NCBI GenBank assembly: GCA_035655235.1
Contig: DASRUX010000440.1
Span: forward strand, 1 to 14,965
DNA length: 14,965 bases
DNA from: JAGTRP01 sp035655235
Lineage (GTDB): Bacteria > Pseudomonadota > Gammaproteobacteria > Burkholderiales > Rhodocyclaceae
Direction of reading: 5' to 3'
Shown: positions 12,592-14,965 of the stretch, one piece after another
How the letters are laid out: the number at the start of each line of letters is the position of its first letter
Numbering within the stretch: position 1 is the stretch's first letter
Notes under the pieces: model-generated
Seen by the model: only the letters and a program-made list of their open reading frames with translations
What the model was told of the DNA's origin: nothing
Database searches by the model: none
Position numbers and translations under genes: made by a program

Positions 12592-13684
12592 GCAGCCGGG
12601 CGAGGAAACGGATGTCCTTGCCGATCTGGCGGACATCGGTAATCGCCAGAGACGGCTTGGCTTCCAGGTTGTGGAGTTCGGGCATACCGAAGATGCCGCG
12701 GGCATCGTGCCCCATCAGGCAGGGAGCCAGGTAGAGAAGAAGCTCGTCCACCAGTTTTTCGCGCAGCAGCGAGCCGTTGAGCTTGTAGCCTGCTTCCACA
12801 TGCACCTCATTCAAGCCCCGGCGCCCCAGTTCGGCCATCAGGGCCGCCAGGTCGACTTTGCCGCCGCTGCCCGGGACTAAGACCACTTCCGCTCCTCGGG
12901 CCTGCAAGCGGGCAATCCGCTCGGAGTCTTCCACCGCCGCGGCCACCAGCACCTTGCCGCCGTCCAGCAAGCGCGCCGTGGGGGACAGTTCCAAACGGCT
13001 ATCCACCACCACCCGCAATGGCTGGCGAGACGTCTCTACGCCCCGTACGCTGAGTTGGGGATCGTCGTCCCGGACGGTGCCGATGCCGGTCAGGATGGCG
13101 CAGGCCCGGGCCCGCCAGCGGTGGCCGTCCTGGCGGGCTTCGGGACCCGTGATCCATTGGCTCTTGCCGTTGTTGAGAGCGGTCTTGCCGTCCAGGCTGG
13201 CGGCGGCTTTCAGACGCACCCAGGGCCGGCCCCGGGTCATGCGGGAGACAAAACCGATATTGAGTTCCCGGGCCTCGTTTTCCAGGAGTCCAGCAGCCGT
13301 CTCGATGCCGGCTGCGGCCAGCTTGGCCAGGCCCTTGCCGGCAACCAGGGGATTGGGGTCTTCCATCGCGGCGATCACCCGCGCCACGCCGGCCGCGACC
13401 AGGGCGTCGGCACAGGGCGGCGTGCGGCCATGGTGGCTACAGGGTTCCAGGGTGACGTAGGCGGTCGCCCCTTTCACGTCATGGCTCTGGACCGCGGCGT
13501 CGCGCAGGGCATGGACCTCGGCATGGGGTTCGCCGGCCTTCTCGTGCCAGCCCTCGCCGATGATTCGGCCATCCTTGACCAGGACGCAGCCCACCCGAGG
13601 ATTGGGCGAGGTGGTGAACAGCCCCCGTTCGGCCAGGCGCAGGGCCCGCGCCATGTGGTCGTGATCGGCGGCCGTGAAGGTCAC
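12587..13684 (-). CDS. ribD: Bifunctional riboflavin biosynthesis deaminase/reductase RibD
   Basis: A 365-residue two-domain enzyme carrying out the deamination and then NADPH-dependent side-chain reduction of the pyrimidine intermediate in riboflavin synthesis. The N-terminal deaminase domain (about 1-145) has NPRVGCVLV, the zinc/catalytic H54-A-E56 motif and P81-C82-SHHGRTPP-C91, with C82 and C91 as zinc ligands. The C-terminal reductase domain (about 148-362) has RPWVRLKAAASLDGK, SQWITGPEAR and LTGIGTVRDDDPQLSVR, then EVHVEAGYKLNGSLL. Length is standard. I chose the GTG at 13682-13684, overlapping the nrdR stop as GTGA, because it gives the normal opening TFTAADHDHMARALRLAERG; the frame extends further upstream only inside nrdR. 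No FMN riboswitch is seen upstream. Confidence 0.96.
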   Translation of the reverse strand: MTFTAADHDHMARALRLAERGLFTTSPNPRVGCVLVKDGRIIGEGWHEKAGEPHAEVHALRDAAVQSHDVKGATAYVTLEPCSHHGRTPPCADALVAAGVARVIAAMEDPNPLVAGKGLAKLAAAGIETAAGLLENEARELNIGFVSRMTRGRPWVRLKAAASLDGKTALNNGKSQWITGPEARQDGHRWRARACAILTGIGTVRDDDPQLSVRGVETSRQPLRVVVDSRLELSPTARLLDGGKVLVAAAVEDSERIARLQARGAEVVLVPGSGGKVDLAALMAELGRRGLNEVHVEAGYKLNGSLLREKLVDELLLYLAPCLMGHDARGIFGMPELHNLEAKPSLAITDVRQIGKDIRFLARLQ

Positions 13685-14142
13685 TGCTTCTTGCTGGGGG
13701 AGACTTCCCGGATGGCCCGGGAGAAGGCGTCCACGTCTTCGAAATTGCGATAGACGGAGGCGAAGCGGATGTAGGCGACCTTGTCGAGCTTGCGGAGCTC
13801 CCGCATCACCAGTTCGCCCAATTGCTGGGAGGTGACTTCCCGCTCGCCGGAGGAGAGGAGCTTTTCCTCGATTTCGGCGACGGCCGCATCCACCGATTCG
13901 GTGGACACGGGACGCTTCCTGAGCGCCAGGTCTAGGCTGGCCCGCAGCTTGTCCCGGTTGAACTCGGTGCGTGAGCCGTTCTTCTTGACCACCTGGGGCA
14001 GGCGGATTTCCGCCCGCTCGTAGGTGGTGAAGCGCTTGTCGCAGGCATTGCACTTCCTGCGGCGCCGGACGATATCGCCTTCGTCGTTGACGCGGCTATC
14101 GGCAACCGCCGTATCGTCAGCACCGCAGAAAGGGCATTTCAT
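13681..14142 (-). CDS. nrdR: Transcriptional repressor NrdR
   Basis: A 153-residue repressor of ribonucleotide reductase genes that senses ATP/dATP. The N-terminal zinc ribbon has C3-P-F-C6 and C31-N-A-C34, with the basic RRRRKC run and KRFTTYER. The ATP-cone domain follows at about 46-136 (VVKKNGSRTEFNRDKL, LRKLDKVAYIRFASVYRNF). The ATG at 14140-14142 gives the universal MKCPFC start; upstream AGGG lies 8 bases before it and directly abuts the inverted repeat that fills the gap to glyA. The coupling with ribD and the position after glyA is common in beta- and gammaproteobacteria. No NrdR box pair was noticed within the window. Confidence 0.97.
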   Translation of the reverse strand: MKCPFCGADDTAVADSRVNDEGDIVRRRRKCNACDKRFTTYERAEIRLPQVVKKNGSRTEFNRDKLRASLDLALRKRPVSTESVDAAVAEIEEKLLSSGEREVTSQQLGELVMRELRKLDKVAYIRFASVYRNFEDVDAFSRAIREVSPSKKQ

Positions 14143-14153
14143 TGGACATACCC

Positions 14154-14257
14154 TGAAAAGCTCAGCGCGCCGCCCGAACAAGGCGCAGCCCCGAAGACAG
14201 TAGCCGCTTCTACGGCGAGGGGCTGCAACGCGGTGCGGGCAAGCGCTGAAATTTTCA
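14154..14257 (-). other. Long nested inverted repeat between glyA and nrdR
   Basis: The whole gap folds on itself as one imperfect stem. From outside in, TGAAAA (14154-14159) pairs with TTTTCA (14252-14257), TCAGCGC (14162-14168) with GCGCTGA (14243-14249), GCCCG (14172-14176) with CGGGC (14236-14240), and GCAGCCCC (14185-14192) with GGGGCTGC (14219-14226). An apical GTAG/CTAC (14200-14203 with 14210-14213) or GCCG/CGGC helix completes it. The outer helix includes the glyA stop codon and its other arm abuts the nrdR ribosome site (AGGG at 14151-14154). No T tract follows, so it is not a standard terminator. Possible roles are glyA mRNA 3'-end protection, partial termination or control of nrdR translation. 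Confidence 0.55.
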
Positions 14258-14965
14258 TGCGCCGTAGACCGGGAACTTCTTGCAGAGCTCGGAAACCTTG
14301 GCGCGCACGGCGGCGGCCACGGCTTCGTCGTTCGGCGCGTCGAGCACGTCGGCCACCAAGTGCGCGACGATTTCAGCTTCGATCTCGGTGAACCCGCGGG
14401 TCGTCATCGCCGGCGAGCCGATGCGGATGCCCGAGGTGACGAAAGGCTTCTGCGGGTCGTTCGGAATGCCGTTCTTGTTGACCGTGATGTGGGCGCGACC
14501 GAGGGCGGCCTCGGCTTCCTTGCCGGTGATGTTCTTCGGGCGCAGGTCGACCAGGAAGACGTGGCTTTCGGTGCGCCCGGAAACGATGCGCAGGCCGCGC
14601 TCTTCCGAGAGGACGCGGGCCATGACGCGGGCGTTGTCGATGACCTGTTCCTGGTAATTGCGGAAACCCGGGGTCGCGGCTTCCTTGAAGGCCACGGCCT
14701 TGGCGGCGATTACGTGCTCCAGCGGGCCGCCTTGCAGGCCGGGGAAGATGGCGGAATTGATCGCCTTCTCGTGCTCGGCCTTCATCAGGATGACGCCACC
14801 GCGCGGACCGCGCAGCGTCTTGTGCGTCGTCGAGGTCACGACGTCGGCGAAGGGCACCGGGTTGGGGTAGCAACCGGCGGCGATCAGGCCGGCGTAATGC
14901 GCCATGTCGACCCAGAGGATGGCACCGATTTCCTTGGCGATCTTGGCGAAGCGTTCGAAGTCGAT
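14255..14965 (-). CDS. glyA: Serine hydroxymethyltransferase GlyA (partial, N-terminus outside window)
   Basis: This is the C-terminal 236 residues of the PLP enzyme that converts serine and tetrahydrofolate to glycine and methylenetetrahydrofolate, the main source of one-carbon units. The fragment starts in the large domain (ILWVDMAHYAGLIAAG), contains the PLP-binding lysine at fragment residue 49 in TSTTHKTLRGPRGG, and continues with FPGLQGGPLEHVIAAKAVA and SGIRIGSPAMTTRG. The distance from the lysine to the end (187 residues) is almost that of E. coli GlyA, so the full protein should be about 415-420 residues with some 180 missing. It ends VYGA-TGA, the stop lying inside the outer arm of the downstream inverted repeat. 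Methylenetetrahydrofolate supply fits the neighbouring nucleotide-related nrdR. Confidence 0.97.
   Translation of the reverse strand: MDFERFAKIAKEIGAILWVDMAHYAGLIAAGCYPNPVPFADVVTSTTHKTLRGPRGGVILMKAEHEKAINSAIFPGLQGGPLEHVIAAKAVAFKEAATPGFRNYQEQVIDNARVMARVLSEERGLRIVSGRTESHVFLVDLRPKNITGKEAEAALGRAHITVNKNGIPNDPQKPFVTSGIRIGSPAMTTRGFTEIEAEIVAHLVADVLDAPNDEAVAAAVRAKVSELCKKFPVYGA

Noticed and set aside
1..14965. CRISPR array, insertion sequence, toxin-antitoxin pair or phage gene
   Set aside because: No regularly spaced repeats, transposase, integrase or typical small coupled toxin-antitoxin genes were seen. Gene content and coding density are those of a stable chromosomal region.

Overview
The window is a gene-dense, GC-rich stretch of a bacterial chromosome. 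Its best fit is a betaproteobacterium, most likely Rhodocyclales. The class rests on family resemblance of the proteins and on gene order; the order-level placement is inference. All genes look like vertically inherited housekeeping or envelope functions. I see no insertion sequence, integrase, CRISPR array, tRNA or rRNA. The longest gene-free stretch is 286 bases (11863-12148).

Layout. (1) Positions 1-4343, minus strand: an MSHA-type (type IV pilus-like) assembly cluster. In transcription order it is the ATPase MshE with an N-terminal c-di-GMP-binding MshEN module, the platform protein MshG, and three prepilin-like proteins; the last runs off the window at base 1. (2) 4436-4900, plus strand: the tRNA methyltransferase gene trmL, divergent from mshE and convergent with gpsA, with overlapping stop codons. 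(3) 4897-7826, minus strand: a compact, translationally coupled operon, arsR-type regulator / yibN-like rhodanese / grxC / secB / SH3-domain exported protein / gpsA. E. coli has the same yibN-grxC-secB-gpsA order with envC close by; the ArsR regulator and SH3 gene are additions relative to it and cysE is missing. (4) 7917-11862, plus strand: envC (divisome amidase activator), ctpA (S41 processing protease), a small unrecognised conserved-looking protein, and a MoeB/ThiF E1-like adenylyltransferase, all overlapping or closely spaced. (5) 12149-12538, plus strand: a small exported protein of unknown function, preceded by an unusually structured leader and followed by an intrinsic terminator. (6) 12587-14965, minus strand: glyA (partial), nrdR, ribD. 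A long nested inverted repeat fills the glyA-nrdR gap and ribD is coupled to nrdR by a 4-base overlap.

How the parts work together. The pilus cluster reads as a surface-attachment system whose motor is probably controlled by c-di-GMP. The arsR-yibN-grxC-secB-SH3-gpsA operon mixes sulfur/thiol chemistry (rhodanese, glutaredoxin) with export and phospholipid precursor synthesis. Its regulator has a cysteine pair spaced exactly like the persulfide sensors BigR and SqrR, which suggests the operon responds to reactive sulfur species. EnvC and CtpA are both envelope/peptidoglycan remodelling factors.

The most interesting candidates for undescribed biology are the persulfide-sensor-like ArsR in front of yibN-grxC-secB, the multi-helix leader at 11995-12089, and the nested stem at 14154-14257. 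All three are read by eye and need folding, covariation or experimental tests.
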